A DNA stretch of 64,000 nt from Sistotremastrum niveocremeum HHB9708. Its lineage: Eukaryota > Basidiomycota > Agaricomycetes > Sistotremastrales > Sistotremastraceae. A model generated the notes under the pieces. It made no database searches. It saw only the letters and a program-made list of their open reading frames with translations, and was not told where the DNA came from. The DNA lies in contig KV419398.1 in assembly GCA_001630475.1 (NCBI GenBank), positions 285,825 to 349,824 of the forward strand, written 5' to 3'. Both the position numbers and the translations under genes were made by a program. Shown here in pieces: positions 24,736-36,948 of this stretch (the stretch's first letter is position 1; every line of letters begins with the position of its first letter).

Positions 24736-26841
24736 AGATCCTCGCCAATGTCGACTCTCGTTCGTCAAACTCCTTCCTCACAGAACGGAACGCGTCCGAA
24801 CGACATCGTCGGGCTGAACACCATCCCGCTCCTATCCGTCCTGTCGTGCCTCTCGTGGACCCAGGGAGCTCTCCAGAGGGGAGCCTGGTGTCAAATGGCC
24901 GCATGCGATAGCACCATCGTCGCAGGCTGTGCCTCCTATCCTCTACTGCCCATACTTGGACGTAGGGGATTTGGTCGGTCGGCTGCCTTGTTCTTGAGTT
25001 CTGCAGTGGGAGATGGCAATACTGAGGCTAATTCTGTAGATTTTCCGACTTTTCCAACTCTTAGCTTGATACATATTTGCTCTGTATCGGTGGTGCTAAA
25101 ATTTTCCCTTCGAACCCTAATGAATGCGTATCTCGATAGTCAGTAATAGATTTTCGGTGTGAAAAGGATCCTGGGCTCACCTAGTTGCAGAAAGCCTAAA
25201 GATGACTCTATAGAACAGGAATGCTCATACTATGTCCTTGAGTGGGTCAAGGTGAGACTGTCCTACTGGGCGCCAGACGCGTACGTCCACCATGCTCGAT
25301 CGGATTAGATCGATTATTTTATCCAACGGTATGAAGTATGTCAATCCTGGCGATTCGATAGCACCATGGACTGCTTGCGTCGGGAAGAGAGGGTCGATGG
25401 ATTGCTTTGCGGGTTGCTTGACAGGGCAGCCCTGAGTTCCTAGTAAAACCCCAACCGCCTTGAGAGTGAAATTCGACCGCAGTTTAGAAATTGATATAGA
25501 CGGATGTTGGAGGCCTCGGGGGTCGAAAGAAGGCTGGTAATTATCCCTGCAGATGGCTGTCGATGGGATGTGGTAGTCTTTGAGCTTCGCATTTCTGTCT
25601 CCGACGCTATGCTTCTCTGAGTCGCTACGACCACACCGCTCGATAGCGAATAAGGGCTCGTCTTCAATCTAGAATCTCTGCTATTCCTGAAACACATGAG
25701 CGTCGCAAGATCCTAGAAAAACCCCCTGGCCGAGTATAGCGGAAATCTGGCGACTTCCACGTTTATGTCCCAATCTCTGTCAGAAGTTCGACGATTTTTG
25801 GACTTCATATAACGATGGCCCAAGCAGTGATCTGAATGATCTATGAATCTTCAGCATTGGCCGGTCTGTTGCAATTTTTTTCATACTGTGGCGACGCTCT
25901 GCTAGTGACCTCAGGCTTGCGCTTCGCGGAAGCGACTCACCGTCTTCAAGGGATCGTCCCAAACAACAACGCAACATTCGAAGTATGATTGGCCTTTTTT
26001 AGAGGAAGCTTGAAATAATCCCGTATGCCAGGATATGTGCACGTCGAGCCTTTCAATTCCAGAGGGGCCAAAAATCCAAGAACTGCGATCCATGGCCAAG
26101 GTCATAGCTAGGTTGGCGAAAGGTATCCAATCCTAGTGAACATCCGGGTCCCTCACAGGAGAAAAGCAACTGCCACATTATGATCTGCCTCCAGAGTCCA
26201 CCTGAACATGCGCCGCGCAAGAGTTCTCGCGCATCAATGGACCGGGCAGAGGGCCACTGTGGCATTCTCAGATTGTATCCGTAGCCCGTTCACCGACAAC
26301 TCGTAGTGGATCGTCGTCTTCTTCCTCAGAGGGCTGAACGCGATATTTCGAAGAACTGTCTTCTAATAACCCGACTGTAACGCAGATGTTGAGGCTCGGT
26401 TGACTGGGACACTCTAGTCTTAGGATCAGAACCCAATCTGAATGCCACAATCTTGCCCAACAAGTTCTGTAAGCTTCCCACGAGGTCGGATGGCACTCTC
26501 TATAACTTGTCAGATTGCTACCCTCGGAATCCCAGGAGCACATACTCTGATGACCGTAGCCTTTTCTCTCGCTCCGGGGGATTTTCTTCGCGAGGCCGAA
26601 CTTTCTGGATTCCCGAACTCTTGAGAGGCATATCTAGTCAGCGACCAGCATCATCTGACACCTTCTTCACAGGCCACCTCTGGCAATAAATACAGCAAGA
26701 AAAGAGACATTTGCTGGATGTATTGAAACTCCGAGAAAGTTCGACAAGCACCCAACGCGTCACGCAGTCACTCCTTGGTCGTCTCCACTGGCTGTCGTCA
26801 GTCTCTTCGCGAACGCATCCCTTCGACCCGTTTCTACAAAT
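24736..26841. other. Gene-poor stretch; possible relic on minus strand
   Basis: About 2.1 kb without a supported gene. Three minus-strand frames in succession (26268-26543, 26053-26265, 25911-26105) have protein-like composition (for instance EEEDDDPLRVVGERA and AMDRSSWIFGPSGIERLDV) but lie in different frames with no good introns. They may be remains of a decayed gene. Nothing else recognised. Confidence 0.35.
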
Positions 26842-28003
26842 ATGTCTGCCTCCGAAAGCACTCGCCCCAGTCGCTCGTACGGGTCTCTACAGCCAAGACC
26901 GTGGCACAACCGTCGTTCGAATAGCATCCGCCCGTGAGACTCCAACCACTGATCACTCATATATGCCAAAATCTAAGCTTTGACACAGGATTGTGCATCC
27001 GCCTTCCCGACCCATCTTCCAGCTACCCAAGGTGGACGCCTCGCCAGAGCCCAGTCATGCCGAAATAATCCATCACGCACACTATATGCAACTCCCAACC
27101 GAAGGGTGGATCTTTGGCGTCGTGCAGAAAGCGATATCTGACAAATTGGCTGCCGTCAAGGCCGAGATGTTGAAGACGAAGTCTTCGCAATCCGCACCGC
27201 CGAAACCTACAACTTGGTTGACGGAATTGATCGAAGAGCCCTCTGCCTTGCGCCACTTATATATTAGGAGTCCTAGTGGACTCCGTGCTGCATCCATGGC
27301 CACCGCATCGAAACCGATGTCTAACAACACTTCCGCTGATGCTCGAAACGAATGCGTTTTGGGCGACGAGGCGCGTGCAGCTCATCCTCAGTGGCTAGGG
27401 GTTGACCTCAACCTCCAAGCGACGGAATGGGCTTCTTCTCTGGGAGAGGCGGATCTCTTCCTATGCGTCCATGCGCCGCGGTTGGTGATGCTCCGTTTGA
27501 ACCTTGACGGACAGAAGGGCTTGCAGACCATTTGCGGTCTGTCTCACACGTCGTTCCCACAACTACGCATTCTCGTTATCACCTCAAACACCCCGATCTC
27601 CTACTCTTGTGGATGTCAAGCTTGTGTCTTCGCGTCGTTGGACGTGCCAACTAGCCATCCAGCCATTCTTAGGTTGCTCCAACAGACCCCAGCTCTCGAA
27701 CGTCTGTCGTTGCGAAATGTCCCCATTTTGTATGGGACATATATGAGTGCGCCGCCGAGGCTCCGGGAACTACAGGAGCTCAGTTTCCGTTACGACCATG
27801 TTGAGGTTGATCATGCGCTGACGCGCTCTTTGACGTTCTCGATCGCTCCCCACCTCAGGAAGCATACATTGACTTGTAAAGGCTTCAGAGGAAAGGTTAA
27901 GACTGAGGTTATTGGTCGTGATTGGAGCGACCTTAGGAGGCACCATAAAGTTTTAGGATTGGACATGTTGTCGGGGTTACCAGTACCTCAAGATGAGCGC
28001 TGA
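26842..28003 (+). CDS. LRR-like/F-box-associated type protein
   Basis: The proposed gene has two exons. The first (26842-26933) starts MSASESTRPSRSYG and joins through a GT..AG intron to the long exon 26989-28003, giving 368 residues. The long exon has no ATG for its first 90 bases; the first in-frame one inside it (27086) would trim the N-terminus. The second half has leucine-rich segments (APRLVMLRLNLDG, FPQLRILVITSNT, TPALERLSLRNV, LRELQELSFRYDH), as in basidiomycete F-box/LRR proteins. No F-box is visible. A CGCQAC motif sits between two of the leucine-rich segments. Substrate-receptor or scaffold roles are typical for the wider group; nothing specific can be said. Confidence 0.55.
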
Positions 28004-28957
28004 GCTCTGAAATCTCGGATTGGAAGTCCCACTTTGTTATCCTGTCCGTGTTATATCAAGGCTGAGCTGCGTTCGTTGCTCTTTTTCTACATTGACCTCC
28101 TTCACTATACTTTTGTACCAAATTCCGCTCTTCATGTCTTATACTTTTGTCCGACTTGGTCTTGTTTTCTATGCTATTCCATCTCGGTCTTTCATTACAT
28201 GTACATGTACCTTTTCATTTCCCAGCCTTCTTCCTCCGATCAATTCAAACGTCCGGATTGTCATTGAAAGAGGCATTGTGATTTTCTGATCAGTCTGTCA
28301 TTGCAATTTGTCGAAGGCCAACGTCGGAGAAGAAGGCGCACCGGTAACCTCCGATCAACTTCCTGCCTCAAATTAGATAGCGGATTTTCCGAGCCGAGAT
28401 CTATCACCGAGCCGATCTTCTCGAACTCACCCAGACATGTTCTCGAACGTACGAACTGGCAATCCCATGAAGGAGTTGGAAGGTTACGCGGATATGTATA
28501 TGGTATATTCACATGTGGGAATTATTCTGGATATCAAGTCTTGTACCCCCGAAAGCGCTTAAAAAACAAGGCTGACTAAACGGCATTCTGCCACTCATCT
28601 TCAACTGTTCAAAATAGGGCGATTTCAATTCGGACGAGAAGAGAAAGCCAGGGGCGGACCAAGAGTGTGTGTCAGTGGGTTTTCTATCAAGTTTTGAAAG
28701 GTGCTCTGTGAGCAACACGACCACAGTGGTGACGGATGCGTGCGAATGTGATTTACAAGGGATTTTGCCGATCGGCGGAGTCGAAAGAACCTTAATTTCG
28801 CTTTTCAGCCTTCCTTCGAGTATTCCCCACTCGTCGCCCCCACTCTGCAAAGACGATCCCCTCGTACTCCCAACGCCCTCAAGCTTGGGTTTTTAAAAAA
28901 AATCCGAATGAAAGCGGTGCGAAAACCTTCGAGTCGAGTCAGAGGCTTTGAACTGAC
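28004..28957. other. Intergenic, no gene seen
   Basis: Pyrimidine-rich 3' flank of the LRR-like gene and 5' flank of the next gene. Short frames on both strands, none with family features. Confidence 0.45.
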
Positions 28958-30805
28958 ATGAATTCCTACAAGGCGTCGATGCTCGATCGCCACCGTTCCA
29001 CCAAGACAAAGGGGTCATCAACGATATACCTCGGTCATGCCGAATTACTCAATCGCCAGAAGTACGGCCTTCCGTTCGGAGAAAAACTGCTCGTGAAGAT
29101 TGCATTCGCAGTCTATACGCCTTACGCCCAATCCGGCCACTCCATCTACCAGGACATTAATCTGCGCCATCTCTCTCTGGTCAACGTGGCCTGGAGAACT
29201 CTCATCACTGCCTCTCTTCACCAGACATTCTCCTTCTCTGCGATACAAGACGTCTGGTTCGCTGCGCGGAAGATTGGTTGGAACGGCGGGCTGACGTTGA
29301 TTATTCGAGATTTGGGTGTAAGGCCTTTCAACTGGGTCTATGAAGTGGGAGAGTTTGTCGCAAGGTACATGTCTCGATGTACCGCTCTGAAGATTCATCT
29401 TCCTCCCGCATGGCTTAGCACGGTGTTGCTGAGGCTTTCCAAAATGCCAGCTCGACATCTCTATTTTCTCGAACTGTCGACAGAGGGTATGTCCGATCAG
29501 CCACACATCTCTAAGGAATGTAGACGGAGATGTCAAGGTCAATCTGACTGTGTCCTACATCGCCTAAGATATGGCCCGGCTGCGAGCTGTCGGTGCCACA
29601 TCGTCTGTTCTTGCCCCGAGAAAATCGAGAAACATATAATCACCAAGTCATCGAAGCAGCCAATTCTTTTCCAAGGAAATACACCTGCTCTTCGGACGCT
29701 CATTCTGAAGGATTTTCAACTCCCTTGGAATGATCCCCGGTTTTCAGTTCAGTTATCGCAACTGAGAACCTTCGTCCATCGTATCTCTCCGGGAGTCACC
29801 GTAGACACCGAGGGATGCAATTGTCTTTTCTATCTAACCAGGATAGCTTTCAAGTTGGAAGGACTTGAGGCTTCCGGAAGCCACTCCGATCTTCATACCA
29901 TGGACTTAGCACCGCTCACAGATCTTCGTCGCGTCAATATCGGCGCGATCCGTCTCAATATACCTCCAGAAGTGACATCTCAAAGCTTTACGATCACAAA
30001 ACTCTGCTTAACGCGTTGCGAGACAGCTTTCCATCCAGTCGTCGAGATTGAACGTCGGGGTGGACCGACTATATATGGGATCACCCTCCTCGAAAATATA
30101 GCTCTCCTTCTCGAGTCCATGCATTTATTGGAATGGTTCTGTTGGGATATACCATCAGGGCTCCATGCTCCTGACTGCAGAAAGCTACTCAAACGCGCTC
30201 AGCCGATTATGGATCGTCTACAATTTCTTGAAATGAGAGGTCCGCCGCAGATTATGCTCAAGTTTCTTCTTTGCTTCCGCTTCCCGGCCCTCAAAGACCT
30301 CTATATGCTCCACAGTCAGTTCCCTTCCGCCATGGAGGAGGACGATAAATTACCTCCCGGCGAATGGATGGACATCATCTTCAACCTGGATTCTTTTCGT
30401 CCATTCTCAGATTTAAGAACGCTCATCATCTCGAGCGACATCCGAGCCCCAATAGCGCTCGCCATCCTTCGCCAATCCGCTGAACTCGAAACAGCCGTAT
30501 GCCACGGCTTCCAATTCGACGAAAGAGCTTTAGAAGAATTCTGCGATATATTCAGCGGCGGAGAAGGAGGCTTCGGCATCGTTACCCCTCGTCTTAGACA
30601 ACTACATATTTGGGCGCCATCCGTCAACAAAACGCTTGATCGATATGTCATCGCAGCTGCGCTGAAAGTTATGACTTTACGTCGTAAATGGATTCAACAC
30701 TGTTTCCCTGACTTCCAGATGTCGATCACACCTAGCCTCTGGGCTCGGGATCTCGGATACGTGAGATATAAACCTATCGTGTTCTCGTTGAATCCGAGGG
30801 GCTAA
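28958..30805 (+). CDS. F-box/LRR-like protein
   Basis: One uninterrupted 615-residue frame, unusual in this intron-rich window. The N-terminal part has the layout of a degenerate F-box (LPFGEKLLVKIAFAVYTPYA, then LRHLSLVNVAWRTLITASLH). The rest is a chain of leucine-rich segments (LYFLELSTEGM, TPALRTLILKDF, LTDLRRVNIGAIRLN, LQFLEMRGPPQ, FSDLRTLIISSDI, TPRLRQLHIWAP). A cysteine-rich insert with CRCHIVCSCPE interrupts the repeats near residue 215. F-box proteins recruit substrates to SCF ubiquitin ligases; they are greatly expanded in Agaricomycetes. There is no signal peptide. Confidence 0.78.
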   Translation: MNSYKASMLDRHRSTKTKGSSTIYLGHAELLNRQKYGLPFGEKLLVKIAFAVYTPYAQSGHSIYQDINLRHLSLVNVAWRTLITASLHQTFSFSAIQDVWFAARKIGWNGGLTLIIRDLGVRPFNWVYEVGEFVARYMSRCTALKIHLPPAWLSTVLLRLSKMPARHLYFLELSTEGMSDQPHISKECRRRCQGQSDCVLHRLRYGPAASCRCHIVCSCPEKIEKHIITKSSKQPILFQGNTPALRTLILKDFQLPWNDPRFSVQLSQLRTFVHRISPGVTVDTEGCNCLFYLTRIAFKLEGLEASGSHSDLHTMDLAPLTDLRRVNIGAIRLNIPPEVTSQSFTITKLCLTRCETAFHPVVEIERRGGPTIYGITLLENIALLLESMHLLEWFCWDIPSGLHAPDCRKLLKRAQPIMDRLQFLEMRGPPQIMLKFLLCFRFPALKDLYMLHSQFPSAMEEDDKLPPGEWMDIIFNLDSFRPFSDLRTLIISSDIRAPIALAILRQSAELETAVCHGFQFDERALEEFCDIFSGGEGGFGIVTPRLRQLHIWAPSVNKTLDRYVIAAALKVMTLRRKWIQHCFPDFQMSITPSLWARDLGYVRYKPIVFSLNPRG

Positions 30806-33277
30806 ACAAGGGCGAACGTCGGAGTTGCTTATCGGCATCCCTGTCGCCGGTTGTACAACGATGTACTCTCGCAGTCAATCAATCTCGCAGCCAAGTTGTA
30901 ATCGAATGTTTTTTGCGTTATATCGAGGACCATACATGTAGTCTGTATAACGCCGCGTACCTTTTCAATTTTTCCCTTCTTTGTACTGTCGCTAGTGAAA
31001 CCATAATAGCAATTTATTTTACTCCCATCCGAAGGTCTGGTTTCTTGCTGCTAAAATAATAGTACCCTGGCGCTATACATTGATTGAGGCTGGCGAGATT
31101 CAAGTAGGACTGCTCAGGATCTCAGGATCGGAAGCGATGGAGGAACCCTGGCTGAGGGAGGCGTTGTAGTGGATCAGAATGAAAAAAAAAACAAGACTGA
31201 GCGTCAGGCGATCTCGGGGCTCCTGACAAAGGTCCTGAGATGTGGGTTGCTCACTTCCTGGTAGAACCATGGTGCAAGTGGGGCGATGGGAGACTGGAAG
31301 GAGTTGAACAGGGATCGAGGTACGTGTCAGAGCAGAACAATGTATGAGACGGCTAGGAAACGTAGAATTCGACGGTATGAAGATCACAAGAATCCGAGAG
31401 CGAGAAAATAGAGTTGGCTGAGAATCCTCGACGGGTCCTGCAGTGAGCACATTACTTCTGCCTGGGCCGTCGTGATTGACGCAGGGCCCGACTGTGCCGA
31501 CACAGAGGTGTTTCGCAGTTGGAATTTCCCGACGAGTAAAGCCGTTGACGTACATGTACATATATCTTTCGGTGGCAAACCAGGCCCTGGGGTCATTCGG
31601 AATAGGCCGCTCTGCCGACTAGTAGATGTGCCTGGTGACATAATTTACCGATTCTAGATAAGGACCAGAGCTGATGCCTCTACGAATTTCCATTCGCTCC
31701 TCTAACGTCACCTTGGTCAGGGCAAGTTGTATCACCGATACGCCGATAGAACATTGCAAGGTCCACGGCGCGATTGCGATTGAGAAGTGTATTCTTAGAA
31801 ATTGTTGCATAGACATCGGCATAGTCATCAGATATTACTCAGGACACCGTCCAAAGACGAATGTGGTTGATCTGTGTAACACGAGGCAGATTATTTCGTC
31901 GAGTAAGCGCCGCCCGACACCCCGGTTTTTCTTGGGCCTCCATATCGAGGTATTTTGAATTCAAAGATCGGCAGCATGGCATCAACGGAGTCCTCGGTTG
32001 CCACTATTCGCAAGATCCAGTGTCATCTGCCAGCAAGAGAGGAGAGATGCTTGCACTGGCAGGGAATGCGTCTTGTATCTCGTTCTGGCGTGCGAGACAG
32101 ATCTCAATTAGATAGGGAAAGTGGGGAAAATCCTGGGCGGCGGAGTTCGCTAAGGCATATTCAATGTCCGCCCCGTCGTCGACCTTCGCTTGCTTCCCGG
32201 CAGCCCTCGACGCCCAAGCGACCCCAAAGTCATCGGACGTGGCGTCGAAAACGTTTGTCTTTGGACGGCAGCCGGAAAGACAAGGGTATGGGAGGGGACA
32301 GTCGTCATCAGCAGCACGACTCTTGAAGAAGTCGTTGACGACGATCATATCGGCATCGCGACTCCCTAACTTTCTAATCTCTGAGTCTTCCCCATAGGGC
32401 AATCGAAAGCTCGTATTCTCAGGCTGCTATCTCGATAGGTACCGAATATCATGATAGCGCATCACCCTCGACGACCGACGCCGCCGCGTATTTTCTATAC
32501 ATGCGTGTCTCGGCCGTCCATCCACTGGACCTCGACGTGCTGAATCATTACCAGCTCGTATTGCTCCACTTTTTGCATCGATTTTTTCGGTCTAAGCATG
32601 TGGGTCAATCGCTTCAAAGATGGCCGACGCGAAGTATTGCGCCAAAGGGAGCCTCGACTAGTCGAAGGAATCAATCGAACAGCTGTCGAACAAGGGTCCA
32701 TCAAAATGGAAGGTCTGATGATCGCTGTGATCGCTAGTGCAGCGACCCGATTGGAGGATTCACTGGGGTAGCGCAGCGTGTTGTCGGCGAAACAGGTACC
32801 CGTTCAGGTATCGTCGGCCTCGTGCTCCGGTCTCCGGTCTAATGCTCTCGCTCATTAGGGATCCGAGATTGCTTCCACTCGATTTCCTTCCGCTATATAG
32901 CATATTTGCGCTATTTTCGAACAGGCCTGAAACGACTATGTTTGTAGGCAGGCCTGCGCATTTTTAATTTGCGCAACGCTCTTGTTGCTGGATAGGAACC
33001 AGGCACAGAATCAAATTGGAGCGTAAGCGAAGTCGTCTTCTAGTTGAAATTAACTAAACGCGAGAGTGGGAAACTCGGTTAGCGCATCCCATTAGCGGCA
33101 ACTCCGAACTTCCCGAGTGGTTCATTTTGTACCTCGCTTCTCGTCTGCCCTGCACCAATTCTATTCTATTCTGGAGTAAAAGGCTAAGCCTTTCCGTACC
33201 CCCTTTATAAACCCTCGCAACTACCTTTTCCTCGCTCTCTCTCTTATCCTTTCCTCTCTTATCCCCTACCGACCAAC
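30806..33277. other. Long intergenic stretch with one unproven minus-strand frame
   Basis: About 2.5 kb. The best frame is minus 32004-32402 (132 residues: DADMIVVNDFFKSR, then QDFPHFPYLIEICLARQNE). It looks protein-like but matches nothing I know and has no clear partner exon. The last 250 bases are the pyrimidine-rich promoter and leader of the transporter gene, with CCCTTTATAA near 33201 and CT-rich sequence up to the ATG. Confidence 0.4.
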
Positions 33278-34938
33278 ATGGACAACTTGGACGAGAAGAC
33301 GCCACCCTCCACTGAGACCCACCAGGATGACCAGGCCTCCATCGACAAAGGCACTGGCTCTGCCTCCTCCTTCACTGGAGAAGCTCTTGTCTGGGACAAA
33401 GCCGCTGAGCGCCGCGCAGTCCACAAACTGGACTTGACTCTCGTCCCTCTCACCACCATGATTTGTGATTCTTTTCGTTTTTTTCCGTAGTGTTTCCGCC
33501 ACTGACGTTGCGCATACAGACCTCCTTTCTTTCCTCGATCGTACCAACATCGGTTCCGCCAAAGTCGCCGGCATGCAGAAAGATCTCAAGCTCACTGCTA
33601 ACCAGTTTTCGGTCGCCCTTACCGTCACCTACGTTCTCTTCATCCTCTCCGAAATCCCCTCGAATCTCCTCATGAAGAAGTTTGGCGCGAACAACCTCAT
33701 CCCCGGTTTGACTATCCTGTGGGGTATGGTTTGTGCTTGCCAGGGTAAGAATTATCCAACTCGCAATCCTTCATCCCGCTCATACTGTCGAACAGGTGCC
33801 GTTAAGTCTTACTCCGGTCTTCTCGGTGTTCGATTCATGCTCGGCCTCGTCGAGGGCGGTCTCCTCCCAGGTCTTGTCCTCTACATGTCCTGGTTCTACA
33901 AGCGCCACGATCTCTCCCTCCGTCTCGCCTTCGTCCTCTCCATGACTGCTCTCGCGGGTGCCTTCTCTGGTCTCCTCGCGTCCGCCATCTCTCATCTCGA
34001 GGGCAAGCGTGGACTCGCCGGCTGGTCATGGATCTTCATCATCGAGGGTGTTTTCACCATCGCCTTCGGCATCTTCTGCTGGCTCGTCCTCCCCAGACGC
34101 CCTCGTGATGCTCCTTTCCTCACCAACGAGGAGGCTACCGCTTACGAGAAGGCCCTCGAGCAGGATTGGCAGAAGGAGAAGGAACATGAGCCTTTCTCGT
34201 GGAGCGAGGCTCTTAGCGCTTTCAAGTCGCCCCATCTCCTCATCTTCAGTCCCGCCTTGTTCTTCAACGGCGTTACTCTCTTCGGCCTTGCTTTCTTGTA
34301 CGTATTTTCATTTCGGGATTCGTTCGCTTGTTTGACGCGTCTTCTCTTCTTCTAGCGCGCCTACGATCGTCGGTGCCCTCGGCAACTCCCCCAACCGCAC
34401 TCAGCTCCTCGTCGTACCTCCCTACGCTTGCGCCTTCGTCGTCGCCGTCACCGCATCCCTCGTATCCGACCACATTAAACAGCGTGGTATCTTCATGATC
34501 TCCATTGCCACCATCGCCATTGCCGGTTACGCACTCTTCCTCGGATCCGCATCCAAGCATGTCGACTACGGTGCCCTCTTCCTCCAAGTCACCGGTGCCT
34601 ACGCTACCGCCCCCTTCGTCGCCTCATGGCAAGCAAACAACTTCCTTCCTTACTACAAGCGTGCTACCGCCGTCGGTTGGGGTTTCGTCATGACCAACTC
34701 CGGTGGTATCCTCTCCACCTGGATCTTCAACGACCCTCCTCGTTTCAGACTCGCCACCCGTCTTAACTTGGCATTCAGCGTCGGCATCGTCGTCATGAGC
34801 GCCACCAACATGGGATACCTCATCTGGGCCAACGCCCAGAAGAAGAAGGTCGGCGTGGAGGAGAGGAAGGCTTTGGATAACGAGGAGGCCAGACAGAGAC
34901 TCGGTGATAGGCATCCCGACTTCATGTATACTCCTTGA
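33278..34938 (+). CDS. MFS permease, allantoate/nicotinate (Dal5/Tna1) type, copy 1
   Basis: Four exons (33278-33464, 33520-33744, 33796-34297, 34356-34938) give 498 residues. It is a major facilitator of the anion:cation symporter type. The first helix region reads YLLSFLDRTNIGSAKVAG, followed by SEIPSNLLMKKFGANN, the GLLGVRFMLGLVEGGLLPG stretch, and FYKRHDLSLRLAF. The second half has DHIKQRGIFM and SGGILSTWIFNDPPRFRLAT. Both cytosolic ends are charged, and the C-terminus HPDFMYTP is shared with the paralogue at 40484. Family members import carboxylates or amides such as allantoate, nicotinate or pantothenate by proton symport at the plasma membrane. The substrate cannot be set from sequence. 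CT-rich leader and strong codon bias toward C-ending codons suggest high expression. Confidence 0.93.
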
Positions 34939-35346
34939 GTATACTCTCTTTGTCTACTTCCTTGTCTGTTCCCCCTCTTCTTCTTTCTTCATATTCTGTA
35001 CCGTACAAAACCGGGGCAGCTTTGCGCCTACCTGGGGTTCACTGGTGTTTTAGGTTCCTTTTTAGTGGCTGTTTGGTAGAGTCGTATTTTTCGTGTATAC
35101 ATCCCTTAATAATACGGAATTTTGAGATTATCTACTGTTTCGGTGTCGTAACCCGCCATCATCGCACTGAAAGAGTTGAGCACGCCGTCGCTGCGCAAAT
35201 ATTTTGCGCGCGCCAACGTCGGCCGATATTGCCGGCTTTTCCCGAACCGACATCCACGTCCTCAACGCCGTCCGTGAAGAGAACCTGGAGGTCAGTGTGC
35301 TCAACAGATCCCTGTGCGCGTCCGCAAGCCAATGCAGACATGGCCG
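34939..35346. other. Intergenic, no gene seen
   Basis: The 3' flank of the permease gene and the promoter of the DHH-like gene. In-frame ATGs at 35314-35332 precede the chosen start of the latter and could extend it. Confidence 0.4.
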
Positions 35347-36948
35347 ATGATGTTGAAATCTGTATGGATGTCATCTAGAGCGCTACGGTCCACTCTGTCG
35401 AAAGCGTCATCGTCGCGACTCAGACGCGGACCCCAGTCTTTCTCTTACTCCTCTGCCCATACACCAGTTGGCACAGAGTGGCCTGTGTCAAAGCATCAGC
35501 TGGATAAAGCTCGTAATTGGTTCGAAAAAATGTATGTATCATCTCTGACGTGACTCACGTTCACGGTGGCTCATACTCCAACAGCGCTCAGAGCAATGGT
35601 CGTATCGTCTTCGCGCCGAATACTTCAGCGGATGCCTTATGCTCTTTTGTCATTTTCCTCAGAACGTTGGAGTTGATGGGTTATGACATGACACGTACAT
35701 CTCTGTACCACAAGCCTCGCGCCTCCTCGATCTATGCGCCAGAAGAGCGGGAGAAAGTGGCATCGTTGAACCCCGATTATATCATCTCAATCGACTCAGG
35801 ACTGCCCGAAGACGATGTCCCTTGTATCGTTCCTGGCGTGCCGACGTTACTTGTGGAAGGGATGGGTTTAGAGAGAGGACGAGAAACCCACTTCGGCGAT
35901 CACCAAGAGAGTGAAGAAAGCTTTCAAGTGAGTGTTATCGACCATCCCTCCGTCTTTGATGTCTAATTCAGCTCAATCACAGATACTATCACCCCCTTTG
36001 TCAAGTCCTCCAGCGACGTGCTCGTTGACTGCCTTTCTTTTGTGCCAGCCTTTGCATCCAGATGTTCATCGAACTTGCAAATATATCGCTAGCATCGGGG
36101 CTGCCTGTTCTCTGGGGACCAACGTTAGTAAGAAGCAACCATACACTGCTTATTCCGCGATCCTACATGATGTCCCAAGTCGAGAATTGATAAGAATCAA
36201 GTCATTGCTCTATGCACGTGAGCATTTCTCCTCGGAACTTTCACATAATGGTCCCTGATCTAATTCGCTGGCCTAGCTGCACGTGTTGAAGGCTTTGGAG
36301 GTGCCGTAATCGTGGACGCCCTCCGCGGAAGCTCGTCTTTCGAGGATATCTTGGACCCATTGTCGTCGACTGCGAAGAAGCTCTATGATGCTCAGCGAAT
36401 ATTCCAACAAACGCTCGACGGGTTCAAAAGGCTTCCGTTCCGATATTCTCTGGACGGGAAGCTAGCAATGCTTTGCATACATTCTCCCTCGTCTGTTCAT
36501 GCGACTTTGGCTCGTGAATTGGTGAGTTACGATTTGTGAATTCCACAAGCGCAACTACATATCCAACAACCTCTGATTGAAGGCGCTTTCGTTCCCTATC
36601 AAATCCAAAGTCGACCATTTCATTGTCGCTAATGCTGGTTACAAATCAGGCACCGTCAGTTTCTCTTGTCGCACGACCCGCACTGCCTTCCGTCGCCAGC
36701 AATCAATACAGGATAAACTATCCACGAGCTCTCAGATCCCGCTAAACGATGCTCAGACTATGCTTCGCCAGTTCAGCAAACAGGTCCCGGGCCTTGTGAA
36801 AGATGGCGGATATTATTATAACAAAGGTCTACCTCATGCCACGGGTGGCAGTCTGTCGATAGAAATGTTCGAGAAGCTCCGACGAACGATGTCTTTCGTG
36901 GGAGATCTGGAATGGCATACCGGCATGTCACTGGAGAAGCCTATCTAA
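35347..36948 (+). CDS. DHH/DHHA1-type phosphoesterase-like protein with degenerate active site
   Basis: Five exons (35347-35531, 35585-35927, 35983-36217, 36277-36521, 36583-36948) give about 457 residues. The fold is indicated by ADALCSFVIFLRTLELMGYD, the region of motif I, then SSIYAPEEREKVASLNPDYIISIDSG (motif II), a PLHPDV segment, and a DHHA1-like end with VANAGYKSGTVSFSCRTTRTA and LPHATGGS. The metal-binding residues look lost: the expected H-x-DAD-G becomes N-T-SAD-A, and no DHH triad is found where the third motif should lie (FGDHQESEE). The protein may be catalytically dead or a divergent subfamily. The N-terminus (MLKSVWMSSRALRSTLSKASSSRLRRG) is arginine/serine-rich without acids, like a mitochondrial presequence. 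Confidence 0.72.

Noticed and set aside
32004-32402. 132-codon minus frame with protein-like composition
   Set aside because: No partner exons, no recognised family; kept only as a note in the intergenic entry.
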